The notes under the pieces are model-generated. The model had not been told where the DNA came from and made no database searches. It worked only from the letters and a program-made list of their open reading frames with translations. A stretch of DNA of 64,000 nt from an uncultured Schlesneria sp. (GTDB lineage: Bacteria; Planctomycetota; Planctomycetia; Planctomycetales; Planctomycetaceae): contig CAIMFH010000035.1 in assembly GCA_903840265.1 (NCBI GenBank), positions 1 to 64,000 of the forward strand. The letters run 5' to 3'. How positions within the stretch are numbered: the first letter of the stretch is position 1; each line of letters begins with the position of its first letter. Made by a program: the position numbers and the translations under genes. Below are positions 16,345-25,511 of this stretch, one piece after another.

Positions 16345-18126
16345 ATGTCTGGTCGGATTCTTGTTCAAGCGTCTGCGCTGACGCTCTTAATGGGGTGTCA
16401 GCAGCAACCGAGTGCGCCGGTCGCGGCACCCGCTGTCACGGTTGCTCCTGCGGACACTGCGATGCCGGTTGTCGAGCCGGAAGCGTCGGCACCCGCTGTT
16501 GCTGAAGCTGGTTCAGAGCAAACATCCCCATGGTTTGTGAACGTTGCTGACAAGGCGGGCCTGACCAGGGTGCTGCATTGTGGCGGGCCGAGCAAAGAGC
16601 ACATTCTGGAATCTGTTGGTTCCGGGTGTGCCTGGTTCGATTTCGACAACGATGGCCAGCTGGACATCTTCCTCGTCAATGCGTGGACGTTTGACGAGGA
16701 GCCTCGCAAGGTCGCGACGAAGGGCCGGAATGCTCTGTATCGCAATCTCGGTGACGGGCGATTTGAAGATGTCTCGGACGTGGCCGGGATCGCGGGTGAC
16801 GACTGGGGCTGCGGAGTCTGCGCCGCGGACTTCGACAACGATGGTTTGATCGATCTGTACGTCACCAACTTCGGACCGAACCGGTTGTATCGAAATCTCG
16901 GTGGCGGGAAGTTTGCCGAGGTCTCTGAAAAAGCGGGCGTGACGACACCGGGCTGGAGCGCGGGGGCGGCGTTCTTCGACGCGGATGGCGATGGGTGGCT
17001 GGACCTGTATGTTGCCAAGTACATCGAATGCTCGTTTGACGATGTCCTGGCGGCGCGACGGACCAGCCAATGGCGAGACAAAGCGAAGGTGATGGACGGC
17101 CCGTTCGGCATGGCGGGGGGTCGCGATCGCTTCTTTCACAACAACCACGACGGCACGTTTTCGGACACGACAGACGAAGTCGGCATGACTGACACCGCCG
17201 AGTCATACGGACTGGGAGTGATCGCGTCGGATCTGGATGGTGATGGCGATGTCGACGTGTATGTTGGCAACGATTCGAATCCGAACTTTCTGTATCGCAA
17301 CGATGGGCCGGGAAAGTTTACCGAGATCGGTGGTTGGTGCGGTGCCGCGGTCGACGCGGGAGGCCGGCCTCAAGCCAGCATGGGAGTTGACGTGGCCGAC
17401 TTCGATGGCGATGGCTTACCCGACATTGTCACCACCAATTTCGCCCAGGACTTCTGCACGATCTATCAGAACGAGGGGCAGTTGTTCTTTACGGATATAT
17501 CCTCCGCCTTGAAGATGAAAGAGTTCACGTATTCTCAGGTCAAATGGGGCTGCGCGTTCCTCGACTATGACCTCGATTCGCGACTCGATCTGCTGATCTT
17601 GAACGGCCACATCTATCCGCAGGTAAATGACCATCCGAGCTTGCAGGAATCGTATAAGCAACTGCCGACACTGCTGCACAATGTGAATGGCAAATTTGAG
17701 GATGTGTCGAAACGGGCAGGCCCCGGAATGCAGATTGCCGAATCCATGCGCGGTCTGGCTGTGGGCGACTACGACAATGATGGCAAACCTGATCTATTGA
17801 TCACGGCGATCGACTCGCCCCCGTTATTGCTGCACAACGAATCGAAAACGCCGTTTCATTCATCGACAGTGCGGTTGATCAACCGTCATGGCAGTCCGGC
17901 GATCAATGCGGTCGCGCGATTGACTGTGGATGGCAAGACGCTGTGGAATGAAGTCCGCAGCGGCTCGACGTATTGCTCGCAGAGCAGCTTTGACCTGCAC
18001 TACGGCTTGGGCTCGGCGACGAAGATTGACCAGCTTGAGATTCGCTGGCCGGGTGGTCGTACGACGATTGAACTCGATCTGCCGGTCGACAAACTGCTGA
18101 CCTATCGCGAACCTGCGGCCGAGTGA
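16345..18126 (+). CDS. CRTAC1-family lipoprotein with VCBS/FG-GAP repeats and ASPIC/UnbV domain
   Basis: A 593-residue protein from ATG 16345, chosen because it opens a lipoprotein signal (MSGRILVQASALTLLMGC). An ATG at 16306 with GGGGGAG upstream is a rival that adds 13 residues. After a Pro/Ala-rich linker come repeated calcium-binding-like loops of beta-propeller type: DFDNDGQLDIFLVN, DFDNDGLIDLYVTN, DADGDGWLDLYVAK, DLDGDGDVDVYVGN, DFDGDGLPDIVTTN and DYDNDGKPDLLITA. The end is an ASPIC/UnbV domain (INAVARLTVDGKTLWNEVRS through LEIRWPGGRTT). Such proteins are exported and probably bind calcium and polymers or partner proteins; none has a proven role in planctomycetes. Confidence 0.9.
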   Translation: MSGRILVQASALTLLMGCQQQPSAPVAAPAVTVAPADTAMPVVEPEASAPAVAEAGSEQTSPWFVNVADKAGLTRVLHCGGPSKEHILESVGSGCAWFDFDNDGQLDIFLVNAWTFDEEPRKVATKGRNALYRNLGDGRFEDVSDVAGIAGDDWGCGVCAADFDNDGLIDLYVTNFGPNRLYRNLGGGKFAEVSEKAGVTTPGWSAGAAFFDADGDGWLDLYVAKYIECSFDDVLAARRTSQWRDKAKVMDGPFGMAGGRDRFFHNNHDGTFSDTTDEVGMTDTAESYGLGVIASDLDGDGDVDVYVGNDSNPNFLYRNDGPGKFTEIGGWCGAAVDAGGRPQASMGVDVADFDGDGLPDIVTTNFAQDFCTIYQNEGQLFFTDISSALKMKEFTYSQVKWGCAFLDYDLDSRLDLLILNGHIYPQVNDHPSLQESYKQLPTLLHNVNGKFEDVSKRAGPGMQIAESMRGLAVGDYDNDGKPDLLITAIDSPPLLLHNESKTPFHSSTVRLINRHGSPAINAVARLTVDGKTLWNEVRSGSTYCSQSSFDLHYGLGSATKIDQLEIRWPGGRTTIELDLPVDKLLTYREPAAE

Positions 18127-18192
18127 TGTCGGCTTGCGAGGGGTGCTAAATACGCGTGCGCGATTCTGCTTGCGAGAAGCATCATTTCGGGC

Positions 18193-18341
18193 CACTGGCG
18201 ACGGCTTTGCGTCGCCAGTGTCTTACCAATTTGTCGAAGAGTAAACGATGCGTAGTGACGAGCATGTTGCACATGCTCGTCACCCGATCAAAGTGATCGC
18301 AGCGACGTGAAGACACTGGTGGCCCAAAGCTGCCACCAGTG
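18193..18341. terminator. Three successive stem-loops
   Basis: Stem 1: arms 18193-18203 and 18210-18220, 11 perfect base pairs (CACTGGCGACG). Stem 2: arms 18255-18267 and 18271-18283, 13 perfect pairs (GTGACGAGCATGT). Stem 3: arms 18314-18323 and 18332-18341, 10 perfect pairs (CACTGGTGGC). There is no T tract after any of them. They fill the gap between the CRTAC1 gene and dacB and resemble REP-type dispersed hairpins as much as terminators. Confidence 0.75.
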
Positions 18342-18500
18342 GCACCCAACCAGAAATCCAAAACGAGCAGAATTGCGCGAGGTCATTTCGTTTCCGAAGT
18401 CGTCAAACTCGCCACAGCTTGGAGAGCGGCGCATAATCTTGCCCAATCTCTGGCGAGATCAGCTACGAAGACGATCGGCAAATTCATTGAGGAAGACGAC

Positions 18501-20087
18501 ATGCTGGGCGAGCGTCGGGTTTCTGCATCTTTCAGCATGCGCTGGACTCAGCGACTGTCGGTCCTGCTGCTTTGGCTGGTTTGCATTCCCGCGAATGCTG
18601 ACGAGGGACTCGATAAGGCGATTCAGCAAATTACGCATCAGGCTCATTTCAAGCAGGCTCACTGGGGGGCGTTCTTTGTTGATCGCAAAAATGGTCAGCC
18701 CGTCTACGAGTACAACGTCCACAAGCTGTTTGCTCCGGCTTCCACAACGAAGCTGTATTCGGTTGCCTGTGCCTTGGATGCGTTGGGGGCCGATCATCGT
18801 TTTCACACGCCGGTCGTGCGCCACGGCCAGATCAATGAGCAGGGAGAATTGAAGGGCGACCTGATTCTTGTTGCGTCCGGCGATCTTAGCTTTGGAGGCC
18901 GGACGACTCCTGACGGACATCTTGCGTTTAAGAATGCGGACCATACTTATGCCAACGGCAATGCCGATGGGGAGCTGACCGAACCTGATCCGCTCGCCGG
19001 TTTGAACGACCTGGCCAAACAGGTCCTGGCGGCGGGGATCAAGCATGTTCAAGGTGATGTGTTGATCGATGATCGAATGTTTGATCGAGCTGAATCTTCA
19101 GGCAGCGGGCCGACTCACGTGGCCCCGATCGTGGTGAATGACAATGTCGTGGACCTCATCATCGAACCAACCGAAGTTGGCCACGTTGCGAAGCTGACGT
19201 CGCGACCGCATACGTCCGCGATCCACATCGAATCGAAAATCGTGACCGTCGAGCATGGTAAACCACTGAGCACGTCGATTCATGATCTGGGCCATGGCAG
19301 GTTTTCGATCACCGGGCAGATTCCGCATGGTCATAAGCCGCTGATTCGAATCTGTGAAGTGCATGACGCCGCGGCGTTCGCGCGGACGCTGTTTATCGAA
19401 GCCTTGCAGCGGGCGGGTGTGAAGGTCGATGCGCCGACCTTGGCGAGTGCGTCGCCGCATCCGCTGCCCACGTCTGCCGAGGTGAAGTCGCTGCCGCAGG
19501 TCGCGATTCATACGTCGCTGCCGTTCTCGGAATCGATCAAGTTGATCCTGAAGGTGAGTCATAACCTGCACGCCAGTACACTGCCGCTATTGGTTGCCAA
19601 CAAACACGGTCAGCGGACATTGGCCGATGGCCTGAAGCAGCAGCATGCGTTCTTGAAGCGAGTCGGGGTTGATGTCGACACGATCTCGTTCGGTGGCGGC
19701 GCGGGGGGTGCTCGAGCCGACTTCACGACACCGCTGGCGACTGTCCAACTGTTGCAGCACATGTCGACGCGGTCGGATTTTCCGGCTTACTACAACGCCC
19801 TGCCCCGTCTGGGTGTGGATGGAACGCTGTCGAAGAACATCGCTCACGACAGTCCGGCTCGCGAAAAGGTGCAGGCCAAGACGGGGACGCTTTATTCGGA
19901 CAATGTGATGAACGGTTCGACGCTGATGACCAGCAAGGCTCTGGCTGGATACATGACGACGGCCAAGGGGCGACCATTAACGTTCGCGCTGTTTGTGAAT
20001 AACGCTCACATTCGTGACGGTGTTACGGCGAAGACGTTTGGGGATGATCTGGGGAAGATCTGTGAGGCGGTTTATCTGCATGAATGA
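18501..20087 (+). CDS. dacB: D-alanyl-D-alanine carboxypeptidase/endopeptidase, PBP4 type (peptidase S13)
   Basis: A 528-residue protein from ATG 18501 with GAGGA about eight bases upstream; the frame is open from 18339 but the earlier part crosses a hairpin. A signal peptide (LSVLLLWLVCIPANA) directs export. All three penicillin-binding motifs are visible: SxxK as S81-T-T-K84 in LFAPASTTKLYS, SxN as SHN in KVSHNLHAST, and KTG in AKTGTLYSDN. The long insert between the first and second motif is typical of S13 enzymes. It would trim or cut peptidoglycan crosslinks in the periplasm. Its presence supports a peptidoglycan wall in this organism. Confidence 0.92.
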   Translation: MLGERRVSASFSMRWTQRLSVLLLWLVCIPANADEGLDKAIQQITHQAHFKQAHWGAFFVDRKNGQPVYEYNVHKLFAPASTTKLYSVACALDALGADHRFHTPVVRHGQINEQGELKGDLILVASGDLSFGGRTTPDGHLAFKNADHTYANGNADGELTEPDPLAGLNDLAKQVLAAGIKHVQGDVLIDDRMFDRAESSGSGPTHVAPIVVNDNVVDLIIEPTEVGHVAKLTSRPHTSAIHIESKIVTVEHGKPLSTSIHDLGHGRFSITGQIPHGHKPLIRICEVHDAAAFARTLFIEALQRAGVKVDAPTLASASPHPLPTSAEVKSLPQVAIHTSLPFSESIKLILKVSHNLHASTLPLLVANKHGQRTLADGLKQQHAFLKRVGVDVDTISFGGGAGGARADFTTPLATVQLLQHMSTRSDFPAYYNALPRLGVDGTLSKNIAHDSPAREKVQAKTGTLYSDNVMNGSTLMTSKALAGYMTTAKGRPLTFALFVNNAHIRDGVTAKTFGDDLGKICEAVYLHE

Positions 20088-20127
20088 TTGTTGTGCCCGC
20101 GCACGTTGATGGAATCACAATAACAAC

Positions 20128-20158
20128 CGCGGCTCGGCAGGAGCCTCGCCCTCCCAAA
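20128..20158. repeat. 31-bp exact dispersed repeat, copy 1 (family C)
   Basis: CGCGGCTCGGCAGGAGCCTC, then GCCCTCCCAAA. It is identical to 28678-28708. Both copies sit between the ends of convergent genes. GGCTC...GAGCC inside can pair as a short stem. Confidence 0.85.
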
Positions 20159-20179
20159 GGCGGATTCGCGCACGGTGGA

Positions 20180-21100
20180 TCAAGACTTCAATGTCAGTTT
20201 TGACTGCAGGACGGCGCGGCCGGCGATCCAGAGTTTCTTCCATTTCGCCAGCGAGACTCGTTGCGAGAAGACGTCAAAGTCGCGGCGCTTGATCTCTTTG
20301 AGCAAGCCGCCATAGATATCCAGCATCGCGCGCAGGATAGGCCTGCCGTGCGGTTCCAGATGTTGGAAGAGTTGCTCCGCTCGTTCATAGTACGAACGAG
20401 CACGCTCGACTTGGAATCGCATCATCGATTGGAATCGCTCGTCGCACACGCGGGCGCGCAGGTCATCTGCGGAGTACTCGAATCGCTGGAGATCCTCTTG
20501 AGGGAGATAGATTCGTCCCAGCGACGCGTCTTCACCTAGATCCCGCAGGATGTTGGTGAGCTGCAGGGCTAAACCACAGTCGACGGCCACGGTCTTGGCT
20601 TGTTCGTCGCGAAATCCCCAGACGTGAATACAGCACAGTCCCACGGCACCCGCGACGCGATAGCAATACTTTTCCAAGTCGGCGAATGTCTGGACTTCGT
20701 GCGGATGCAGATCCATCTCGACACCGTCAATCACGGCAAACAGGTACTCGTGCGGGATGTGATAACGAGCCACCATGTCGGCGATAGCCGGCAGCGCCGG
20801 GTGACTGTAGAGCGTGGCGACCTCGGCCGTTTTCGGCAGATCGTCGACTCGGACATCATCGCGCGGATTCCACAGGACTGCCTTCAACGACTGTCGCCAG
20901 GCCGTCAGCCGCGTGCGACGCAGGTCGAGCGACACGGTGGGATCGTCGCCGAAATCATCCGTGATCCGATTGAACGCATACAACGCATTCATGGCCCGAC
21001 GTTTCTCGCTGGGCAGCGTCATAAATGAGAAGCGAAAATTATGAGCAGTCCGCTGAGTCAACTCGCGGCAGTAGTCGTAAGATTTATCGATGTACTGCAT
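20180..21100 (-). CDS. Squalene/phytoene synthase family (HpnC/HpnD-like)
   Basis: A 306-residue protein starting at the ATG at 21098-21100 (MQYIDKSYDYCRELTQRTAH). The frame extends 96 codons further upstream, but that part shows no family sequence. Both aspartate motifs of the family are present: ITDDFGDDP and NILRDLGEDASLGRIYLPQ. Also present are FRFSFMTLPSEKRRAMNALYAF and VAGAVGLCCIHVWG. The enzyme condenses two farnesyl diphosphates head to head. Bacteria with squalene metabolism, planctomycetes included, often use the HpnC/D/E route, and this sequence fits HpnD best. Its hpn partners are not in the window, so the subfamily is uncertain. The TPR gene lies 154 bases upstream on the same strand. 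Confidence 0.85.
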   Translation of the reverse strand: MQYIDKSYDYCRELTQRTAHNFRFSFMTLPSEKRRAMNALYAFNRITDDFGDDPTVSLDLRRTRLTAWRQSLKAVLWNPRDDVRVDDLPKTAEVATLYSHPALPAIADMVARYHIPHEYLFAVIDGVEMDLHPHEVQTFADLEKYCYRVAGAVGLCCIHVWGFRDEQAKTVAVDCGLALQLTNILRDLGEDASLGRIYLPQEDLQRFEYSADDLRARVCDERFQSMMRFQVERARSYYERAEQLFQHLEPHGRPILRAMLDIYGGLLKEIKRRDFDVFSQRVSLAKWKKLWIAGRAVLQSKLTLKS

Positions 21101-21254
21101 AAGAGACTTCGGTATCGACGTTCGCAACGAGAAGACAGAATCGGGGGGCCCGGTGTCGGAACCGATATTCTGCCTTCCGACACGTCGATTGAAAACCGAG
21201 TCGCCAGAATCAAGGCTGGCCAGACCGATGAATTCAGGCGTCCCATAGACGGCT

Positions 21255-22658
21255 TTACTTGATCCATTGGCGTGCTCGACTGTTGTTTGGATCGAGAGCG
21301 ACGCATTTGGCGTAGGCTTGCTGGGCGGTTTCATCGTGGCCGGCGGCGCGGTTGATTTGGCCGATATAGAACCAGACATTGGGATCATCGGGGGCCAACT
21401 TGGCGGCCTGATTGATCTGCGGGAGTGCCGCTTTCAAGTCGTTGTTGCGGTAACAATCACGAGCTTGAAGTAAGTGAGATTGCGAACGGTGCTGGTTGCA
21501 TTGCGGCAGGTCTCCCTTCGATTCAAACCATTTTGCCAGCCGCTCATGCAGCGATGCGTCGGGTGACATGGTGACGGAGCGCTGCCACAGAGGGATTGCT
21601 TTTTCGGTCTGTCCCTGCAGGTGGAGGGCGGTCCCTTCAATCGAGAGGAGGTGTGCGTTGTCGACCTTGAAGTCGTGCAACTGCTGGACACTTTTCAGAA
21701 CCGCTTCCGGGCGGCGACGATCGAGGTCGACCTGGGCGAGGTTGAGCAACATGGCCTTGTATTGAGGAAGCTGTTTGTGTTCGACGAGGGGCCGCAGTTC
21801 TTCCAGCTTGGCCGCCATCCGATCGTTGTTCTGGATGTCGAAGATCTTGGAGTAATCCTCGAAGATCCGATCGAAGCCGTACAGAATGCGATAGCTGTGA
21901 ATGAAGTCGGGTGCGAAATTGATTCGAATTGTCGTCTGCGATCGTTCCAGCAAGTCCGCTGAAATGCGAGCTTCGTCAACAAGTTGCTTGGCGATCTTCG
22001 CCCGGTACTCCAGGAATCGGAATTCCTTCGACTGCGGAAATTCGCGGAGCGGTGCTTCGATGAGTGTAAGTGCGGCGTCGATCCAACCGGATCGAATCAG
22101 CAACTTCGCTCGCTGATAGTCGGCTGGCAGAGAATTGTGAAGCTGTTCAAATGTCTTCAGCGCCTGGTCGGCATGTTCTGCTCGCAGATGATTCTTGCCG
22201 GTATCGTAAATGCTGAATTGGCCGAGTGTCTGCAGATGGCCGGATTCGTTTATCAAATCAGCCAACTGCTCGTATTGCTGACTGCTCTCTTGCAAGTGCC
22301 CTGTCCGCTCGAGACAGAACCCCAGCCCGAAACTGGCGTCGAAGTTTTCGGGGTCCAGTTCAAGTGCGTGCCGATAGCATGCGAGAGCGTGATCGTAGTG
22401 ACCGTGCCCGACGAGTGCCTGGGCGACCTTCAACCATTGTTGGCTGCCGCCATTGCGAGCGTCTCGGGCGAGTTTGTGGAGATCGGCCGCGAAGAGAGGA
22501 TCATCGTCCAGCATCCTGGGGAGTGGCGGTTGCGGCCTGAGCATCTGATTCGTGCAGAACGCGCCGCAGATAATCAGGTCGATTGCCAGCAATGCCAGCA
22601 GGCAGCGAATGACGAAGCGGTACGGTGACTTGGCCTGTGTGATGATCGGTGGGTTCAT
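21255..22658 (-). CDS. Membrane-anchored TPR protein
   Basis: A 467-residue protein starting at the ATG at 22656-22658, which overlaps the TGA stop of the upstream VCBS gene (ATGA), so translation is probably coupled. A single membrane helix lies near the start (FVIRCLLALLAIDLIICGAF). TPR units follow, clearest as GHYDHALACYRHALELDPEN, DASFGLGFCLERTGHLQES, and at the end DPNVWFYIGQINRAAGHDET and AQQAYAKCVALDPNN. TPRs mediate protein contacts, so it may assemble with the VCBS protein encoded just before it. Specific function unknown. Confidence 0.85.
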   Translation of the reverse strand: MNPPIITQAKSPYRFVIRCLLALLAIDLIICGAFCTNQMLRPQPPLPRMLDDDPLFAADLHKLARDARNGGSQQWLKVAQALVGHGHYDHALACYRHALELDPENFDASFGLGFCLERTGHLQESSQQYEQLADLINESGHLQTLGQFSIYDTGKNHLRAEHADQALKTFEQLHNSLPADYQRAKLLIRSGWIDAALTLIEAPLREFPQSKEFRFLEYRAKIAKQLVDEARISADLLERSQTTIRINFAPDFIHSYRILYGFDRIFEDYSKIFDIQNNDRMAAKLEELRPLVEHKQLPQYKAMLLNLAQVDLDRRRPEAVLKSVQQLHDFKVDNAHLLSIEGTALHLQGQTEKAIPLWQRSVTMSPDASLHERLAKWFESKGDLPQCNQHRSQSHLLQARDCYRNNDLKAALPQINQAAKLAPDDPNVWFYIGQINRAAGHDETAQQAYAKCVALDPNNSRARQWIK

Positions 22659-23953
22659 CGGCCAGCCTTTTGAGTCCACGCGGTGACTCGACCCAGGCTT
22701 TGAAACGGAGGTCTCAGGTTCAGGCAGCCACCGACGATGTCATCTTTTCCATCACCGTTAATGTCTCCGACAGCGACCGTCACGAGGTGGATCGGATGGG
22801 AGTCGATCTGCCAGGTTTTGAAGTTCTGGCGGCCATCATTTTCCAGCCAGACGACACTGGCGGCGTGGGGATTGGTCCAGTCGTTCGTCATGCTGACCAA
22901 TACGACATCAAGGTCGCCATCATGATCGAGGTCTGAAGTGGCTGCGGCATAGGTGCCGGGTAGATCTGCGATCCGATGCTCGACGAATTTCCAGCCGCCT
23001 TGATTCTCGAACCAATAGCAACCGTGATACGGCTGGCCATAGGCGTCAAAGTCTTCGAGATTGTCACCTGCAGGGAGCAGGAGGTCCATGTCTCCATCGC
23101 CGTCGAGATCGGCCTGGACCAGCCCGGCACTGCCCAGATCAAGGTTGACGGTCATCCAGAGTTGTCGTGCTTGGAACTTGCCACCGCCCAGATTTTCGAA
23201 ACCCCACAGCTCTTCTTCGTCCTGCGAGACGCCCGTTGCGATATCGAGATCACCGTCGCCATCGAAGTCGGCAATGGGGACATGGATCGCACCGGGTGCA
23301 TTCAGCAGTTCGTGCTGTTCGAATTGAAAGTTCTGCTTGTTTTCCAACCACAGGACGGCACCGCGACTATATCCAAACACGGCGACTGCAAGATCCGTAT
23401 CGCCGTCGCCGTCGAGGTCACCTGCTTGAACATCGGCGACTCGTCTGACATCGTCGAGCAAGACGTGTCTCACATAGGAGCCGTCCTTGCGTTCGTACAA
23501 TTCGACGCGTCCGATGACCGAGTCGTCCGGCAGGAGGTTTCCGAGGATCGAGACGATCAGATCCTGGTCTCCATCGCGGTCGATATCGACCACCGTGACG
23601 TGAGCAGGTGCCGATAGATCTTTGATCAAGACCTGTTCCTGCCATTGGCCCGCGGGATTCAATGTGAGTTGAATCAGACAACTGCGACCGGAATCGCAGG
23701 CCAGGATCTCGTTGCGTCCGTCACCATCGAGATCGGCGATCTGCACGTTGGTGATTTCGGGCAATCCGACAGGCTGAGGATCAGAGGAAGTCCGAACGAA
23801 GGGGAGCAGGGATGGCGGATAAGATTTTCCGCTGCTCACCGGGACGGCAGGTCCCGCCGCGATCGACGGGAGTTCCAGCAGAAACATCCAGGTCGCGAGC
23901 GGCAAAGCCAGGATACTCACGCACAGCAGCGTGATCGTGAGCACGGGTCGCAT
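22655..23953 (-). CDS. Exported VCBS/FG-GAP repeat protein
   Basis: A 432-residue protein with a hydrophobic leader (MRPVLTITLLCVSILALPLA) and at least eight FG-GAP/VCBS-type loops: DLDGDGRNEILAC, DIDRDGDQDLIVS, DLDGDGDTDLAVA, DFDGDGDLDIATG, DLDGDGDMDLLLP, DLDHDGDLDVVLV and DINGDGKDDIVGG. These build a calcium-binding beta-propeller. Unlike the 16-kb protein it lacks an ASPIC/UnbV domain. It overlaps the TPR gene by four bases. The same pairing of FG-GAP and TPR proteins is remembered from other planctomycetes; an envelope-bound complex is an inference. Confidence 0.88.
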   Translation of the reverse strand: MRPVLTITLLCVSILALPLATWMFLLELPSIAAGPAVPVSSGKSYPPSLLPFVRTSSDPQPVGLPEITNVQIADLDGDGRNEILACDSGRSCLIQLTLNPAGQWQEQVLIKDLSAPAHVTVVDIDRDGDQDLIVSILGNLLPDDSVIGRVELYERKDGSYVRHVLLDDVRRVADVQAGDLDGDGDTDLAVAVFGYSRGAVLWLENKQNFQFEQHELLNAPGAIHVPIADFDGDGDLDIATGVSQDEEELWGFENLGGGKFQARQLWMTVNLDLGSAGLVQADLDGDGDMDLLLPAGDNLEDFDAYGQPYHGCYWFENQGGWKFVEHRIADLPGTYAAATSDLDHDGDLDVVLVSMTNDWTNPHAASVVWLENDGRQNFKTWQIDSHPIHLVTVAVGDINGDGKDDIVGGCLNLRPPFQSLGRVTAWTQKAGR

Positions 23954-24051
23954 TGTGGGTCACTTGGCCAGAGTTCGATTGCATCGATGTTATGAGTGTC
24001 TCGGCGACAACATGCGATCGTAGCGGGGCGGCAAATGGAGTCCCAGCGATG

Positions 24052-24381
24052 TCAGTCGACTTCCGCGTCGCTCTTCGGATTGTCGTCAGAGGTTGTGTGC
24101 AGTCCATGAAGCGCGATCAAACTTCGGATGGATTCGATGGTCTGTGGATGGCCGCATTTACAAGGTGTGACGATGTTAGCGTAACGGACGCTCTGACAGA
24201 CGGGACATCGGCCGCAACAGTTGCAGAAGGGGGCTTTGCAGTTCGAGCAATTCGGCTCGTGATGCGTCCGTTTCTGACTACAGGAGAGACATCGTCCACA
24301 GCCCGAGCAGACGGCGGCGGTGGCGTTCACGATGGCATCACAGCCTGGGCAATAGATCAGATTTTCAATCTCGGTCGACAT
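24052..24381 (-). CDS. Cysteine-rich zinc-ribbon-like protein
   Basis: A 109-residue protein with 15 cysteines in the first 80 residues, mostly as CxxC knuckles: YCPGC, CSGCGRCLSC, CSNC, CNCCGRCPVC and CKCGH, plus a HH pair. It should bind several zinc ions. The acidic tail SDDNPKSDAEVD has no fold signal. The coding frame covers the Cys pattern fully, which argues against a chance ORF. Partner and role unknown. It is separate from the VCBS gene by about 100 bases on the same strand. Confidence 0.65.
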   Translation of the reverse strand: MSTEIENLIYCPGCDAIVNATAAVCSGCGRCLSCSQKRTHHEPNCSNCKAPFCNCCGRCPVCQSVRYANIVTPCKCGHPQTIESIRSLIALHGLHTTSDDNPKSDAEVD

Positions 24382-24841
24382 TTCGGCCCTATCACGTGCG
24401 ATCGCTCGTTCATGTCAGCGAGCAGATCGATCGCGTGAGGTCTTGCTGTGAGCATTCTCAGTCGAAATCTGGCTCAGCAGGAAGGGACATCTTGTCGCAT
24501 CAGGGTTCTCCCGAGGCAACATTTTAGCCCATCAGCACTGACCTAGTTACCTACCGAATTACCGATAACTTCGTGCAAATCTCGGTATCGAATGTAAATT
24601 CTCGATAACGGCAGCGAGAGAAAAAATGTGACGCAACATTATTATGCCAAGCAGTTTAGGAAATATAACGAGGTTGGGGGATGGGCATTCTAGTGTCGGC
24701 ACGATAGATTGAAGTGCGATGCGCAAGCACAATCTACGAGTCAGCGGCGGCTGCCGTTAGAATCGTGAGAGCCGGCTGCGTGTAATGTCCGTGGATTCTG
24801 GGAACTTTTCCTTTTTGCCACCGTCTCAATAGTCAGAGATC
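24382..24841. other. AT-richer intergenic region ahead of the ECF operon
   Basis: About 460 bases between divergent genes. The part at 24540-24660 is clearly poorer in G+C than its surroundings and is the likely promoter zone of the sigma/anti-sigma unit. No operator could be proven by eye. Confidence 0.4.
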
Positions 24842-25420
24842 GTGAACGCTCCATCCGACCAAACGCTGATTGACCAATGCCTGGCTGGTCGGCGAGACGC
24901 CTTCGGGCAGCTCGTCGAGCGGTACCAGCATCGTTTGTATCATGGTTTATGGCATGCGTTGGGATCTGCCGAAGATGCTCAAGACGTGGCGCAAGAGGCG
25001 TTCGTCAATGCGTTTGAGAAGTTGTCGAGCTTCAAGGGTCAGGCCGCGTTTTACTCGTGGCTGTTCCGGATTGCTCTCAACGCCGCCACCAGTGCTCGGC
25101 GGAAGACGCGACGAATGACGGCCTCGGTGGAATCGCGACGCGAAGACTGCGGGCTGGAGCCCACCGACGAAAATCCCGCGAGCGAGCCGTCTTACGCGAT
25201 GGATGTGTCGGACAGGCAGCGGCTGGTGCGGCAAGCGCTGTCCGAGATGTCGGACGAGTTCCGCACGGCATTGGTGTTAAAAGAGATGGACGGAATGAGT
25301 TACGAAGAAATCGCCGAAGTCGTGGAGGTGCCGCTCGGAACAGTCCGCAGCCGGATCCATCGAGCTCGGTTGGAGCTTCGGTCGAAGTTGTCGTTGTTGT
25401 TGAAGCCCGAACTGTTATGA
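24842..25420 (+). CDS. ECF-type RNA polymerase sigma factor
   Basis: A 192-residue protein from GTG 24842. Region 2 is clear (FGQLVERYQHRLYHGLWHAL, DAQDVAQEAFVNAFEKLSSF, YSWLFRIALNAATSARRK), and region 4 ends in a helix-turn-helix (LVLKEMDGMSYEEIAEVVEV, PLGTVRSRIHRARLELR). It directs RNA polymerase to a specific promoter set. The gene 91 bases downstream encodes a membrane protein with an anti-sigma-like start, the usual arrangement for ECF control. The ribosome-binding site before the GTG is weak, which may limit its synthesis. Confidence 0.93.
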   Translation: MNAPSDQTLIDQCLAGRRDAFGQLVERYQHRLYHGLWHALGSAEDAQDVAQEAFVNAFEKLSSFKGQAAFYSWLFRIALNAATSARRKTRRMTASVESRREDCGLEPTDENPASEPSYAMDVSDRQRLVRQALSEMSDEFRTALVLKEMDGMSYEEIAEVVEVPLGTVRSRIHRARLELRSKLSLLLKPELL

Positions 25421-25511
25421 AGTCGAAAACCCTTGAGACAAGGCTCGCCGATCGTTTGCAGTCGAAGATGGTGAAGAGTGGCCGATCGTTCGGCAGGAAG
25501 AAGCAAGTACC

